Assembly: GCF_900068895.1 (NCBI RefSeq)
Contig: NZ_CDPK01000002.1
Span: 229,489-263,991, forward strand
Length of the DNA: 34,503 nucleotides
DNA from: Erwinia sp. ErVv1
GTDB taxonomy: Bacteria > Pseudomonadota > Gammaproteobacteria > Enterobacterales > Enterobacteriaceae
Reading direction: 5' to 3'
The translations under genes and the position numbers were made by a program. The notes beneath the pieces are model-generated. The model was given only the letters and a program-made list of their open reading frames with translations, was not told the DNA's origin and did no database searches. Shown here one piece after another: positions 16,945 to 24,947 of the stretch. Numbering within the stretch: position 1 is the first letter of the stretch; each line of letters starts with the position of its first letter.

Positions 16945-18015
16945 ATGTCTCGTCCGATTGTCGCCGCTATCGACACCAGCGCGCTGCGACATAACCTGGC
17001 GGTTGCCCGCCAGGCTGCCCCTCATTCCCGTCTCTGGTCGGTGGTGAAAGCCAACGCTTACGGACACGGTATCGATCGCGTTAGGGAAAGTCTTAACGAA
17101 ACAGATGGATTTGCCCTGTTGGATCTTAATGAGGCGATTCTGCTGCGCGAGCGCGGCTGGAAAAAACCTATCCTGCTGCTGGAAGGGTTCTTTCATGCCA
17201 GCGAGCTTGAGATCCTCGATCGTTACCGGTTAACCACCAGTATTCACAGCAACTGGCAGATTCAGGCGCTGGCGAAGGCGAGGCTGTCAGCGCCGCTGGA
17301 TATCTACCTCAAGATGAATAGCGGCATGAACCGGCTCGGCTTTCAGCCCGGCCAGGTCAACCAGACGTGGCAGTCGCTGCGGGCGCTGCAAAATGTCGGT
17401 GAGCTGACGCTGATGGCGCATTTTGCCGAAGCGGAAAGTCGCGAGGGGATAGTCGAACCGATGCGGCGTATCAATGCGGTAGCGGAAGGGCTGGACTGCC
17501 CCCGCTCGCTGGCGAACTCCGCCGCCACGCTCTGGCATCCCGAAACGCACTTTAACTGGGTGCGACCGGGTATTGTGCTTTACGGCGCCTCTCCCAGTGG
17601 TCGGTGGCATGACGTAGCCAGCAGCGGCCTGCGGCCTGCGATGACCTTGAGCAGTAAGATCATAGGCATTCAGACGTTAAAAAGTGGCGACGGCGTGGGC
17701 TATGGCGCCCGCTATCGTGCGGCTGGAGAACAGCGTATCGGGGTGGTGGCCTGCGGCTATGCGGACGGCTATCCGCGTCATGCACCGAGCGGGACACCGG
17801 TATGGGTTGACGGCGTGATGACCCATACGGTGGGGGCCATTTCAATGGATATGCTGACCCTTGACCTGACGCCCTGCCCGCAGGCGGGGATAGGCAGTCA
17901 GGTGGAACTGTGGGGTAACAACGTTAAAATTGATGAGGTGGCCTACGCTGCCGGCACGGTGGGCTATGAGCTAATGTGCGCACTGGCGCCGCGCGTGCCG
18001 GTCACGGTTATCTGA
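16945..18015 (+). CDS. dadX: Catabolic alanine racemase DadX
   Basis: 356 residues, as in E. coli. Fold-type III PLP enzyme: the PLP lysine is K35 in VVKANAYGHG and the second catalytic base is Y253 in GVGYGARYRAAG. It converts L-alanine to D-alanine, which DadA oxidises. CAGGAGAAG lies before the ATG. The operon ends in a terminator that overlaps the 3' end of the opposing MFS gene, with only 2 bp between the two stop codons. Confidence 0.96.
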   Translation: MSRPIVAAIDTSALRHNLAVARQAAPHSRLWSVVKANAYGHGIDRVRESLNETDGFALLDLNEAILLRERGWKKPILLLEGFFHASELEILDRYRLTTSIHSNWQIQALAKARLSAPLDIYLKMNSGMNRLGFQPGQVNQTWQSLRALQNVGELTLMAHFAEAESREGIVEPMRRINAVAEGLDCPRSLANSAATLWHPETHFNWVRPGIVLYGASPSGRWHDVASSGLRPAMTLSSKIIGIQTLKSGDGVGYGARYRAAGEQRIGVVACGYADGYPRHAPSGTPVWVDGVMTHTVGAISMDMLTLDLTPCPQAGIGSQVELWGNNVKIDEVAYAAGTVGYELMCALAPRVPVTVI

Positions 18016-18017
18016 AG

Positions 18018-19223
18018 TTACAGCGCGGTCAGCGTACCGCGCACTTTTTTACTGTAGATCCACGCCAGTGCGATTAGCACCGCCCCTGCCAGCATCATCA
18101 CGCCGAGGGCGGATTTCTCAGCAATCGGTAGCGCCATCACCAACAGGCCACCGCTCGCGCCGCCCGCCATTTGAATAAACCCCGCCAGCGCAGAGGCAAC
18201 GCCAGCCTGCTGCCGATAAGGCTCCAGCGCGTAGCTGGTGGCCGGTCCGACGGTGAAAGCCAGGCCGGCTACCGCAACGGCCACCGGCAGCATATACAGC
18301 GCCCAGTGACTTTGCCAACCCGCGGGGAAAAGGGCGACACCGGCAAACAGCAGAAGTGCCCCGAGCGCCATCGCCATGCTGCCAATCATCAGGCAGACCG
18401 GGCGGCCCACTTTGCGGATCATCTTGTTGACCAGTACGCTGACCAGCATAATCCAGAAGCCATTAGCGCCAAAGGCCACCGAGAACTGTAGCGCGGAAAG
18501 TTTTCCCTCGTTCATCAGCACCTGAGGGGCGAGAGAAACATAGGTAAGCACCATTCCCAGCGCACCGGCATTAGCGAAGGCAAAGGCCAGGAAGCGCGGC
18601 TGACGCAGGATCTGAGCGTATTGCTTAAGCGGCAGTCCTTTGACCGGCAGCGTGCCGGCGGGGCGGGTCTCCGGCAGAAAGAACAGCACCAGCACACCCA
18701 CCGCCAGCGCATAGCAGGCTAAAAACCAGAAGGGCGCGCGCCAGCCAAAAGATTCAGCCAGAAAGCCGCCAAGCATCGGTGCCAGGGCCGGAACAATATT
18801 CAGCGCCCCGTTAAGAAACCCATAGGCTTTGGCGGCATCATCGCCATCCAGGCGATCGCGCACGCCGCTGAACGCGACCACGGCCGTACAGCATACTGCG
18901 CAGCCCTGCACGACACGGGCGGTGAGAAACTGCGGCCAGCCGGCGGCGGTGGCAGCCAGAATGCTGCCAAGCAGGTAAAGCAGCAGGCCGATCAGGGCAA
19001 TCGGCTTTCGGCCAAAGTTGTCGACCAGCGGCCCGGCGACAATCTGCCCGAGGCCCATGACCAGTAAAAAGAGGGGAATGGTGGTCTGCAGGGTACTCAC
19101 CGGCGTGTTCAGGCCCTGAGCAATATCAGGCAGGGTGGGTAAATAGAGATCGATACCCAGCGGGGCCAGCAGGACCAGGCTAAGAAGAATCAGGGTGAAT
19201 TTTTGCATCGTACGAGGCGACAT
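18018..19223 (-). CDS. MFS multidrug exporter, Bcr/CflA type
   Basis: 401 residues from ATG 19223, with about 12 hydrophobic segments. Drug:H+ antiporter-1 features: DLYLPTLPDIA in TM1, motif A GPLVDNFGRKP in the TM2-3 loop, motif B-like ARVVQGCAVC in TM4, and motif C-like GFLNGALNIVPALAPMLGGFLAE in TM5. The family exports drugs or metabolites such as bicyclomycin and chloramphenicol; the substrate is unknown here. Starts at 19244 (GTG), 19223 and 19208 (ATG) are all possible and none has a good ribosome site. E. coli has no such gene next to dadX, so it is an accessory insertion. Confidence 0.88.
   Translation of the reverse strand: MSPRTMQKFTLILLSLVLLAPLGIDLYLPTLPDIAQGLNTPVSTLQTTIPLFLLVMGLGQIVAGPLVDNFGRKPIALIGLLLYLLGSILAATAAGWPQFLTARVVQGCAVCCTAVVAFSGVRDRLDGDDAAKAYGFLNGALNIVPALAPMLGGFLAESFGWRAPFWFLACYALAVGVLVLFFLPETRPAGTLPVKGLPLKQYAQILRQPRFLAFAFANAGALGMVLTYVSLAPQVLMNEGKLSALQFSVAFGANGFWIMLVSVLVNKMIRKVGRPVCLMIGSMAMALGALLLFAGVALFPAGWQSHWALYMLPVAVAVAGLAFTVGPATSYALEPYRQQAGVASALAGFIQMAGGASGGLLVMALPIAEKSALGVMMLAGAVLIALAWIYSKKVRGTLTAL
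18023..18050 (+). terminator. dadX terminator inside the 3' end of the opposing MFS gene
   Basis: GCGCGGT (18023-18029) and ACCGCGC (18036-18042) form a perfect 7-bp stem with a 6-nt loop, then a T-run to 18050. The hairpin starts 8 bp after the dadX stop, so it is built from the last codons of the convergent transporter gene. Confidence 0.85.
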
Positions 19224-19329
19224 CCGTTTGAAAGCCAGCCGCACAGGGTAGAGATTACGACAGGAAAAGGAAAGGGGGAGGCTGATAAAAATTAATCCTC
19301 TTGCAGAGGCCCATTAAACCCTTTGGCTC

Positions 19330-19363
19330 ATGCCGACCTGAGCTAAATGACAAAGGTCGGCAT
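19330..19363. repeat. Perfect 10-bp inverted repeat between wbaP-like and MFS genes
   Basis: ATGCCGACCT (19330-19339) and AGGTCGGCAT (19354-19363) are separated by 14 nt. It lies about 50 bp after the end of the transferase gene and about 110 bp before the MFS start, both on the - strand. No T-run follows. It could be a factor-assisted terminator or an operator for the transporter. Confidence 0.5.
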
Positions 19364-19410
19364 AAACAGTTTGGCGCAGGCCGGGCTAAAACCTGTGTGG
19401 CCGGTGCCGC

Positions 19411-20877
19411 TTAGTAGGCACCATCCCGCCGTAAAACAACGCCTGCCGTTTTGAACATGATGGCCACATCCGTCCACAGCGCCCAGTTTTTTACGTACCA
19501 GGAATCGAAGTAAACCCGGGTGTCATAATCAACGTCATTACGGCCGCTTACCTGCCAGATGCCGGTCATCCCCGGTTTAGCCATCAGGTAATAGTCCACA
19601 TCCCCCGCATAACGCGCCAGTTCTGCTTCGATCACCGGGCGTGGTCCCACCAGGCTCATTTCACCGCGAATGACATTCCACAGCTGCGGCAGCTCATCCA
19701 GACTGGTTTTACGCAGAAAGGCACCGATTTTGGTGATTCGTGGATCATTTTTAAGCTTGAAGTCTTTGTCCCACTCCGCGCGGGCTTCTTCACTGCTCGC
19801 TAACAGGGCATCAAGCACGTCTTTCGAGTTGGTGACCATTGAGCGGAACTTAAGGCATTTGAATTTCTTACCATGCTGACCGACGCGTTCATGGCCGTAA
19901 ATGCGGGCGCCGCCATCACGGCCAACCATCCAGCAAATAAGCGCAAAAGCGGGCGCAAGAAACAGCAGTAGCAGCGAGGCTACCAGGATATCAAAGGTAC
20001 GCTTAAGGAAGCGTGACGAGCGTTTAGCCAGATTATTACTGACCCGGAGAATAATCACCTCATGGCTGAAGATGTAGGACATGTCGGTGCCATAGAGCGG
20101 CACACCGCGCAGGGTAGGGATAACTGAGACTGACCGGCAGCGTTTTTTCGACAGTAGTTTCAGCCAGTCATCGCGCATTACCTGCTGTTCGTACTCCATT
20201 GCCACCACAAACTGGGTATTTTCCAAATCAACCCGGTCCCAGACAATGTCTTTAGCGGTGATCACCGGCACGCCATTGAGCTTCTCAGCACCTTTGTGTC
20301 CCTGGCTGGCTACAAAGGCGATAACGTCATAGCCCAGCAGCTCCTCACTTTGCAGGGCGGCATAGGCTTCCCGCGCATTTTTTCCGGACCCGATGATAAT
20401 GGTCTGTTTTTGCCACTGACCCGCGTGGATGAGCACTCTCTTGGCGCACGCGCGCAGCAGGGGGAGCAGTATCAGTGCGTAAATCCAGGTGAAGCTCCAC
20501 AGGGTGCGGGAAAAGTCCCATCTTGAAAACGCGATCAGCGCCAGATCGAGGAGAGAGAATACCACCAGCATTTTAATGATTTCATTCAGCTCAAACCAGA
20601 AGGGTTTGCGGTAGGTATAATGGCGCAGACGCATCCAGAACCCCGCGATACACACTACCGACATAACCAGCTGGGTAATAAAACGAATTTCAAGCTGCTG
20701 AGGGGGAATAAAAATATCTAAATTACCCCAAATGCCCTGCACGGTAGCAGCGGCTAAAAACAAGGCCAGATTAATGGAAATTAAATCTGAAAGGCTGAGC
20801 GCCACCTTGGCAATAATATTTTTTTGAGTACCGCTAAAAACCCGACGACCGTTATTAAGCACAAGAGTACTAGCCAT
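19411..20877 (-). CDS. Undecaprenyl-phosphate sugar-1-phosphate transferase, WbaP/RfbP type
   Basis: 488 residues, the size of full-length WbaP. N-terminal part: four hydrophobic segments (about 25-145), then a cytoplasmic Rossmann-like domain with GSGKNAREAY (163-172). The C-terminal catalytic domain starts near 290: KRTFDILVASLLLLFLAPAF, YGHERVGQHGKKFKCLKFRSM, the catalytic Asp-Glu pair D394-E395 in TSLDELPQLWN, EMSLVGPRP, and KPGMTGIWQVSGR. Such enzymes move galactose-1-P (or glucose-1-P) from UDP-sugar to undecaprenyl phosphate, the first step of O-antigen or exopolysaccharide repeat assembly. It stands alone here without other polysaccharide genes. From memory, Erwinia/Pantoea relatives have stand-alone copies serving amylovoran/stewartan-type EPS. 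Sugar specificity is not decided by sequence. Confidence 0.9.
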   Translation of the reverse strand: MASTLVLNNGRRVFSGTQKNIIAKVALSLSDLISINLALFLAAATVQGIWGNLDIFIPPQQLEIRFITQLVMSVVCIAGFWMRLRHYTYRKPFWFELNEIIKMLVVFSLLDLALIAFSRWDFSRTLWSFTWIYALILLPLLRACAKRVLIHAGQWQKQTIIIGSGKNAREAYAALQSEELLGYDVIAFVASQGHKGAEKLNGVPVITAKDIVWDRVDLENTQFVVAMEYEQQVMRDDWLKLLSKKRCRSVSVIPTLRGVPLYGTDMSYIFSHEVIILRVSNNLAKRSSRFLKRTFDILVASLLLLFLAPAFALICWMVGRDGGARIYGHERVGQHGKKFKCLKFRSMVTNSKDVLDALLASSEEARAEWDKDFKLKNDPRITKIGAFLRKTSLDELPQLWNVIRGEMSLVGPRPVIEAELARYAGDVDYYLMAKPGMTGIWQVSGRNDVDYDTRVYFDSWYVKNWALWTDVAIMFKTAGVVLRRDGAY

Positions 20878-21096
20878 AATAGCTGCTCTCTATTCATCAT
20901 GAGGAATCAGTAACCTGACGAGGAACAAGCACGCGTTCAGGGGCGATGATACGGGTATTAACACCTTGAAATTAACTATTTTATCCTTGCGAAGGGCTGC
21001 TGCCAAAATCAGTTGTAATAAGGCAGCAGACATCTTCTAGCTGTTTCAACCTGAAGCAGTAGTGAGAGTATGCAGCAGATATTTGCGTTAGTTAAT

Positions 21097-21110
21097 ACGG
21101 GAAATTCCTA
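21097..21110 (-). promoter_or_regulatory. Candidate RcsAB box upstream of the wbaP-like gene
   Basis: On the - strand TAGGAATTTCCCGT matches 11 of 14 positions of the RcsAB box consensus TRVGAAWAWTSYGR, about 220 bp before the start. RcsAB activates capsule and amylovoran-type EPS genes in this family. With three mismatches it is only a candidate. Confidence 0.35.
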
Positions 21111-21224
21111 AAAAAATGCTATTGGTGGCGCGGGAAATCAGGGGTGAAATTATTTAAACGAAGCGGGGGCGGAGTATTATCGCTTTTTCTTATGACAATA
21201 AAATAACAATTAACGATCGATTTT

Positions 21225-21259
21225 AAAAAAATCCACCGCAGCGAAGAGTCGCTACGGTG
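21225..21259 (-). terminator. Intrinsic terminator after yebV
   Basis: On the - strand CACCG-T-AGCGA pairs with TCGCT-G-CGGTG around a 4-nt loop with one mismatch, then reads into a T7 run (complement of 21225-21231). It begins 17 bp after the yebV stop. Confidence 0.8.
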
Positions 21260-21261
21260 AA

Positions 21262-21270
21262 GGGGGGGGG
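21262..21270. repeat. Homopolymeric G9 tract
   Basis: Nine consecutive Gs between the yebV stop and its terminator. Non-coding, but a length-variable site in principle and a place where sequencing errors are common. Confidence 0.8.
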
Positions 21271-21275
21271 TAGAA

Positions 21276-21509
21276 TCAGGCAGGCTTTTTTAAAACCCAG
21301 CGATCATTTTCTTTGTCATAGTGACAAATGGCAAGATCAACCGGCTCGCCATCAATCCAGGCCGGTACGCTGGTTTCTGTGTCCCAACCATCCAGCTGGT
21401 AGCTCAGACCGGGGTTGGTGTTGCAGGGAATGCTGACGGTATCAATATTTTCCGTATCCATATCGGCATCAACAATCTCATAGCGACCAATTTTAACGAC
21501 GTGACCCAT
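21276..21509 (-). CDS. yebV: YebV, DUF1480 family small protein
   Basis: 77 residues (78 in E. coli YebV). Shared features are VKIGRYEIVDADM near the start, VSIPCNTNPGLSYQLDGWDTET (E. coli has IPC...QLDAWDAET), SVPAWIDGE, and a charged C-terminal YDKENDRWVLKKPA. No signal peptide or membrane segment. Function unknown. AGGGAGGA is a strong ribosome site before the ATG. In E. coli yebV lies elsewhere on the chromosome (next to rsmF), so its place between cvrA and an EPS transferase is specific to this lineage. Confidence 0.82.
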   Translation of the reverse strand: MGHVVKIGRYEIVDADMDTENIDTVSIPCNTNPGLSYQLDGWDTETSVPAWIDGEPVDLAICHYDKENDRWVLKKPA

Positions 21510-21582
21510 GGTAATCCTCCCTTTTGACAGAAACGAACTTTAAGCGTAGACGCTATCCGTCTCAAAAGGGATCGGATCAGGA

Positions 21583-23310
21583 CTATTCTTTGTCTTCCGC
21601 CACCCTGACGCCCACGCGGCTTATCTCATTGGCTTCTTTTTCAGCCACGGTCCAGATCATGTTTTTCCACTCGACCTGATCGCCGACCACCGGTGCGCCG
21701 CCAATCATACCGGCTATCAGATGCCCCAGTGACTGCTGGAGATTGATTTCATCCGTTAGCTCAATCCCGTAGATTTCAGCGATGTCCTGAAGGCGGGCGT
21801 CGGCCTGCAAAATAAAGTCGCCGAAGAAGCGCTGGTCCAGGGCTACCGGTGGCGACTGACTAAAAAGTTTACCCAGTGCAGGCAGATCGCGCTCGCGACC
21901 GATCACGCAGAGCACATCGCCCTCTTTCAGCCGGGTGCTGCTGGTGGGGTGCAGCAGTAAATTGTCGCGAAACAGGGCGGCAATGCGCGTTTCGCGCGGC
22001 AGTTTCAGATCGCGCAGCGCAGCGCCCACGCACCATTTATCCGCCCCCAGCTGATAAACGAATTGTTCCCAGGGGTTCTCAGGGTGAATATCCAGACCGA
22101 CGCGAGAAATAGGGGAGGCGGTAGGTGGTACCACCACGCGGGCTTTCCGGGCCGCATAGCCCAGCGACGTGCCCTGAACCATCAGGGAGACCAGCACAAC
22201 AAAGAAGGCGATATTAAAGAACAGGGAGGCGTGAGGCAGCCCCGCCATCATCGGGAAGACAGCGAGAATAATAGGCACGGCTCCGCGCAGCCCGACCCAG
22301 CTGATAAAGAAGCGTTCACGGGTCGTGAAGCCCCGAAACGGCAGCAGCCCGACAAAGATGGAAAGCGGTCTGGCAAACAGGATAAGCCACAGCGAAAGCA
22401 GCATAGCCGGCAGCGCAATATTCCACAGATCCTTAGGGTTAACCAGCAGGCCGAGCACCAGGAACATACCAATCTGGCTCAGCCAGGCCATACCATCAAA
22501 CGTCTGCAAAATGCCGTGACGGTTACGGATAGGACGGTTGCCCAGTAAAAAGCCGCACAGATAGACCGCAAGGATACCGCTTCCTTCCAGCATCGTCGTC
22601 AGGGCGAAGACCAGGATGCCGCCGCTGACCGCTAACAGCGGATAGAGGCCGCTGGCCAGCGACACGCGGTTGATCAGCTGTTGCAGCGCCCAGCCGCCGC
22701 CCAGTCCCAGTACGATGCCCAGTCCGAACTGCTGGATCAGATGGACCACAAACATCCAGCTCAGCCCGGTTTGCCCCTGCTGTATCATTTCGATAAGCGT
22801 GATAGTCAGAAACACGGCCATGGGGTCATTGCTGCCGGACTCGATTTCCAGCGTGGCGCTGACGCGCTCGTTCAGCCCTTTTCCGCCCAGCAGGGAGAAT
22901 ACGGCGGCGGCATCCGTCGAACCGATAATGGCACCGACCAGAAAGCCCTCAATCATATTCAGATTAAACAGCCAGGCGGCAGCCATACCGGTCAGGCCGG
23001 CGGTGATCAGCACGCCGACCGTTGCCAGCGAGAGCGCGGGGCCAAGTGCAACTTTAAATGAGCTGGCCTGGGTGCGCATGCCGCCATCCAGCAGGATGAC
23101 CGCCAGCGCCAGATTACTGATCAGATATGCAGCGGGGTAATTGTCAAAGGCAATGCCGCCGATTCCATCAACGCCCGCCAGCATGCCAAGCGCAAGGAAA
23201 ATGACCAGAATGGGAATGCCAAGCTTTGACGAAAACGAACTCAGCAAAATGCTTGCGGCGACCAGCACGGAACCAATAATAAACAGACTGTAGATAGCGC
23301 TGGCTTCCAA
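21583..23310 (-). CDS. cvrA: K+/H+ antiporter CvrA (NhaP2)
   Basis: 575 residues (578 in E. coli). CPA1 antiporter with about 12 TM segments in residues 1-390, including the ion-binding-region motifs GSTDAAAV (D133) and SGSNDPMAV (N161, D162). A cytoplasmic RCK_C/TrkA-C domain follows (about 405-485, [19 protein letters not shown]), then a CorC/HlyC-like C-terminal domain. It exports K+ in exchange for H+ and is needed for growth at low osmolarity in E. coli. The start codon is TTG (23308-23310) with AGGAG 9 nt before it; the resulting [10 protein letters not shown] matches the family N-terminus. E. coli cvrA follows dadX directly; here three genes have come between. Confidence 0.94.
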   Translation of the reverse strand: MEASAIYSLFIIGSVLVAASILLSSFSSKLGIPILVIFLALGMLAGVDGIGGIAFDNYPAAYLISNLALAVILLDGGMRTQASSFKVALGPALSLATVGVLITAGLTGMAAAWLFNLNMIEGFLVGAIIGSTDAAAVFSLLGGKGLNERVSATLEIESGSNDPMAVFLTITLIEMIQQGQTGLSWMFVVHLIQQFGLGIVLGLGGGWALQQLINRVSLASGLYPLLAVSGGILVFALTTMLEGSGILAVYLCGFLLGNRPIRNRHGILQTFDGMAWLSQIGMFLVLGLLVNPKDLWNIALPAMLLSLWLILFARPLSIFVGLLPFRGFTTRERFFISWVGLRGAVPIILAVFPMMAGLPHASLFFNIAFFVVLVSLMVQGTSLGYAARKARVVVPPTASPISRVGLDIHPENPWEQFVYQLGADKWCVGAALRDLKLPRETRIAALFRDNLLLHPTSSTRLKEGDVLCVIGRERDLPALGKLFSQSPPVALDQRFFGDFILQADARLQDIAEIYGIELTDEINLQQSLGHLIAGMIGGAPVVGDQVEWKNMIWTVAEKEANEISRVGVRVAEDKE

Positions 23311-23560
23311 AAGGCAATTCTCCTGTGTGGGTAAAGATGTGTTTTAACAGTGTGTTGTAAAACGGCTCCAGCTGTCAAAATTTCTGAGGGCCCGCAGGGT
23401 GAAAAAAGCGGAAATTACAGAGAAGGATAAAATAGCATACATTTTGCCATTACAAATGCCGCTGAGTGCGTATGATTAGTGTTGTATTTAGGGAATTGGA
23501 CAAAAAAAAGCGCCAGGAAGACGATTTTTGCTGCCGATACTGTTATGGGGGGAGAGTGAA

Positions 23561-23584
23561 CAGCCAGTAAACCTGTACTGGCTG
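23561..23584. repeat. Inverted repeat after yeaH
   Basis: CAGCCAGTA (23561-23569) and TACTGGCTG (23576-23584) are perfect 9-bp arms with a 6-nt loop, 19 bp beyond the yeaH stop. No T-run follows on the - strand. It is probably the mRNA 3' end or a stabiliser. Confidence 0.5.
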
Positions 23585-23602
23585 GAAAGATCAGGCCTGA
23601 AT

Positions 23603-24880
23603 TTAGTAGTTTTCTTCCGCCTGTTTGTGGAAAAGCTCACGAAATACCGGGTAAATATCCTCAGGTTCACGAATATGCTGAATGGCGAAGTTATCAAATC
23701 GGGCCTGCAGCTGCTCGTATTCGCGCCACAGGGTCTGGTGCGCACGTCGGGTTATTTCGATATAACTGTAGTAGCGCACGACCGGCAGAATGTTTTTGGC
23801 CAGGATTTCATGGCACAGGGGTGAATCGTCTGCCCAGTTGTCACCATCCGATGCCTGGGCGGCATAAATGTTCCACTGCGCAGGATCGTAGCGCTCTTTC
23901 ACCACCTCATCCATCATCTTTAGCGCGCTGGAAACGATGGTTCCCCCGGTTTCCTGTGAGTAGAAGAACTCCTGTTCATCGACCTCTTTAGCCTGGGTAT
24001 GATGACGTATATAGACCACGTCCACGTTTTTATAGGTACGGCTCAGGAACAGATAGAGCAGTATATAAAAGCGCTTGGCCATATCCTTCGTCGCCTGATC
24101 CATTGAACCGGAGACATCCATCAGGCAGAACATCACCGCCTGGCTGGAGGGTTCCGGACGTTTCTCGAAATTTTTAAAGCGGAGATCAAAAGTGTCAATA
24201 AAAGGCACCCGCTTAATACGCGCGCGCAGTTCGGCAATTTCATTGCGCAGGCGCTCCTCTTCCAGCAGTTGAGCAGGTTCAGAATGCTCAATCAGCTCCA
24301 GACTGGCTTCAAGCTCGCCGAGCATGCGACGCTTACCGGCGGTCATGGCCGTACGGCGCGCCAGCGAGTTTTGCAGCGAGCGCACGACGCTGATATTGGC
24401 GGGCACACCGTTGGACGTATAGCCCGCACGATGAACCTTGTATTCGTTAAGCTGGCGATGCTGATTTTTCTTCAGATTCGGCAGGGCCAAATCTTCAAAC
24501 AGCAGGTCGAGGTACTCATCCTTTGAAATATTGAAAACAAAGTCATCCTCGCCCTCACCATCCTGACCCGCCTGGCCCTGACCGCTGCCACCGCTCCCGC
24601 CCCCCTGCGGGCGCTCAACGCGGTCATTCTGCACAAAGTGATCGTTACCCGGGTGCACGCGATGACGCTGGCCGCCCCGGCCCTGATGGAAAATAGGTTC
24701 GTTGATATCACCCACGGGAATGGAAACGGATTCGCCGCTATCAACGTCGGTTACCGAACGCTTATTGATGGCCTCGGAGATCGACTGTTTGATTTGCGAC
24801 TTGTAGCGGCGTAAAAAGCGCTGGCGATTCACCGCGCTCTTATTTTTGCCGTTAAGACGCCGATCGATAAAATAGGCCAT
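23603..24880 (-). CDS. yeaH: YeaH, DUF444 protein with von Willebrand factor A-like domain
   Basis: 425 residues (427 in E. coli), conserved throughout. The N-terminal basic region is [25 protein letters not shown] Gly/Gln-rich low-complexity linker covers residues about 90-112. The C-terminal VWA-like fold has a MIDAS-type DVSGSM motif (D255, S257, S259). ATG 24880 with GGGGGAG upstream gives the family start; a longer frame from 24895 adds MFGGA. YeaH is encoded with the YeaG kinase and acts with it in stress survival in E. coli. Its molecular role is unknown. It lies 67 bp after yeaG with a hairpin between. Confidence 0.94.
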   Translation of the reverse strand: MAYFIDRRLNGKNKSAVNRQRFLRRYKSQIKQSISEAINKRSVTDVDSGESVSIPVGDINEPIFHQGRGGQRHRVHPGNDHFVQNDRVERPQGGGSGGSGQGQAGQDGEGEDDFVFNISKDEYLDLLFEDLALPNLKKNQHRQLNEYKVHRAGYTSNGVPANISVVRSLQNSLARRTAMTAGKRRMLGELEASLELIEHSEPAQLLEEERLRNEIAELRARIKRVPFIDTFDLRFKNFEKRPEPSSQAVMFCLMDVSGSMDQATKDMAKRFYILLYLFLSRTYKNVDVVYIRHHTQAKEVDEQEFFYSQETGGTIVSSALKMMDEVVKERYDPAQWNIYAAQASDGDNWADDSPLCHEILAKNILPVVRYYSYIEITRRAHQTLWREYEQLQARFDNFAIQHIREPEDIYPVFRELFHKQAEENY

Positions 24881-24906
24881 AGCTCCCCCAAACAATGTTG
24901 CAAGCT

Positions 24907-24926
24907 GGGCCGGATGATTCCGGCCC
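24907..24926 (-). repeat. Intercistronic hairpin between yeaG and yeaH
   Basis: GGGCCGG (24907-24913) and CCGGCCC (24920-24926) are perfect 7-bp GC-rich arms with a 6-nt loop. There is no T-run, so it more likely sets relative mRNA stability or partial termination within the yeaGH operon. Confidence 0.55.
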
Positions 24927-24947
24927 GATTAATGCACTCTGCTGCTA

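Larger units (their letters stand above)
20878..21275. other. Upstream region of the wbaP-like gene (398 bp)
   Basis: AT-rich and without a plausible gene. It contains a candidate RcsAB box (21097-21110), the yebV terminator (21225-21259) and a G9 tract (21262-21270), listed separately. I found no JUMPstart/ops core (GGCGGTAG) reading toward the transferase. Confidence 0.55.

Noticed and set aside
21070-21111. 13-codon + strand frame (MQQIFALVNTGNS) with a weak AGTGAGAG before it
   Set aside because: Too short to support; it overlaps the candidate RcsAB box and points away from the gene it would precede.
22063-22548. 161-codon + strand frame
   Set aside because: Antisense to the middle of cvrA, rich in Gln, Arg and His as expected from the reverse of membrane-protein codons.
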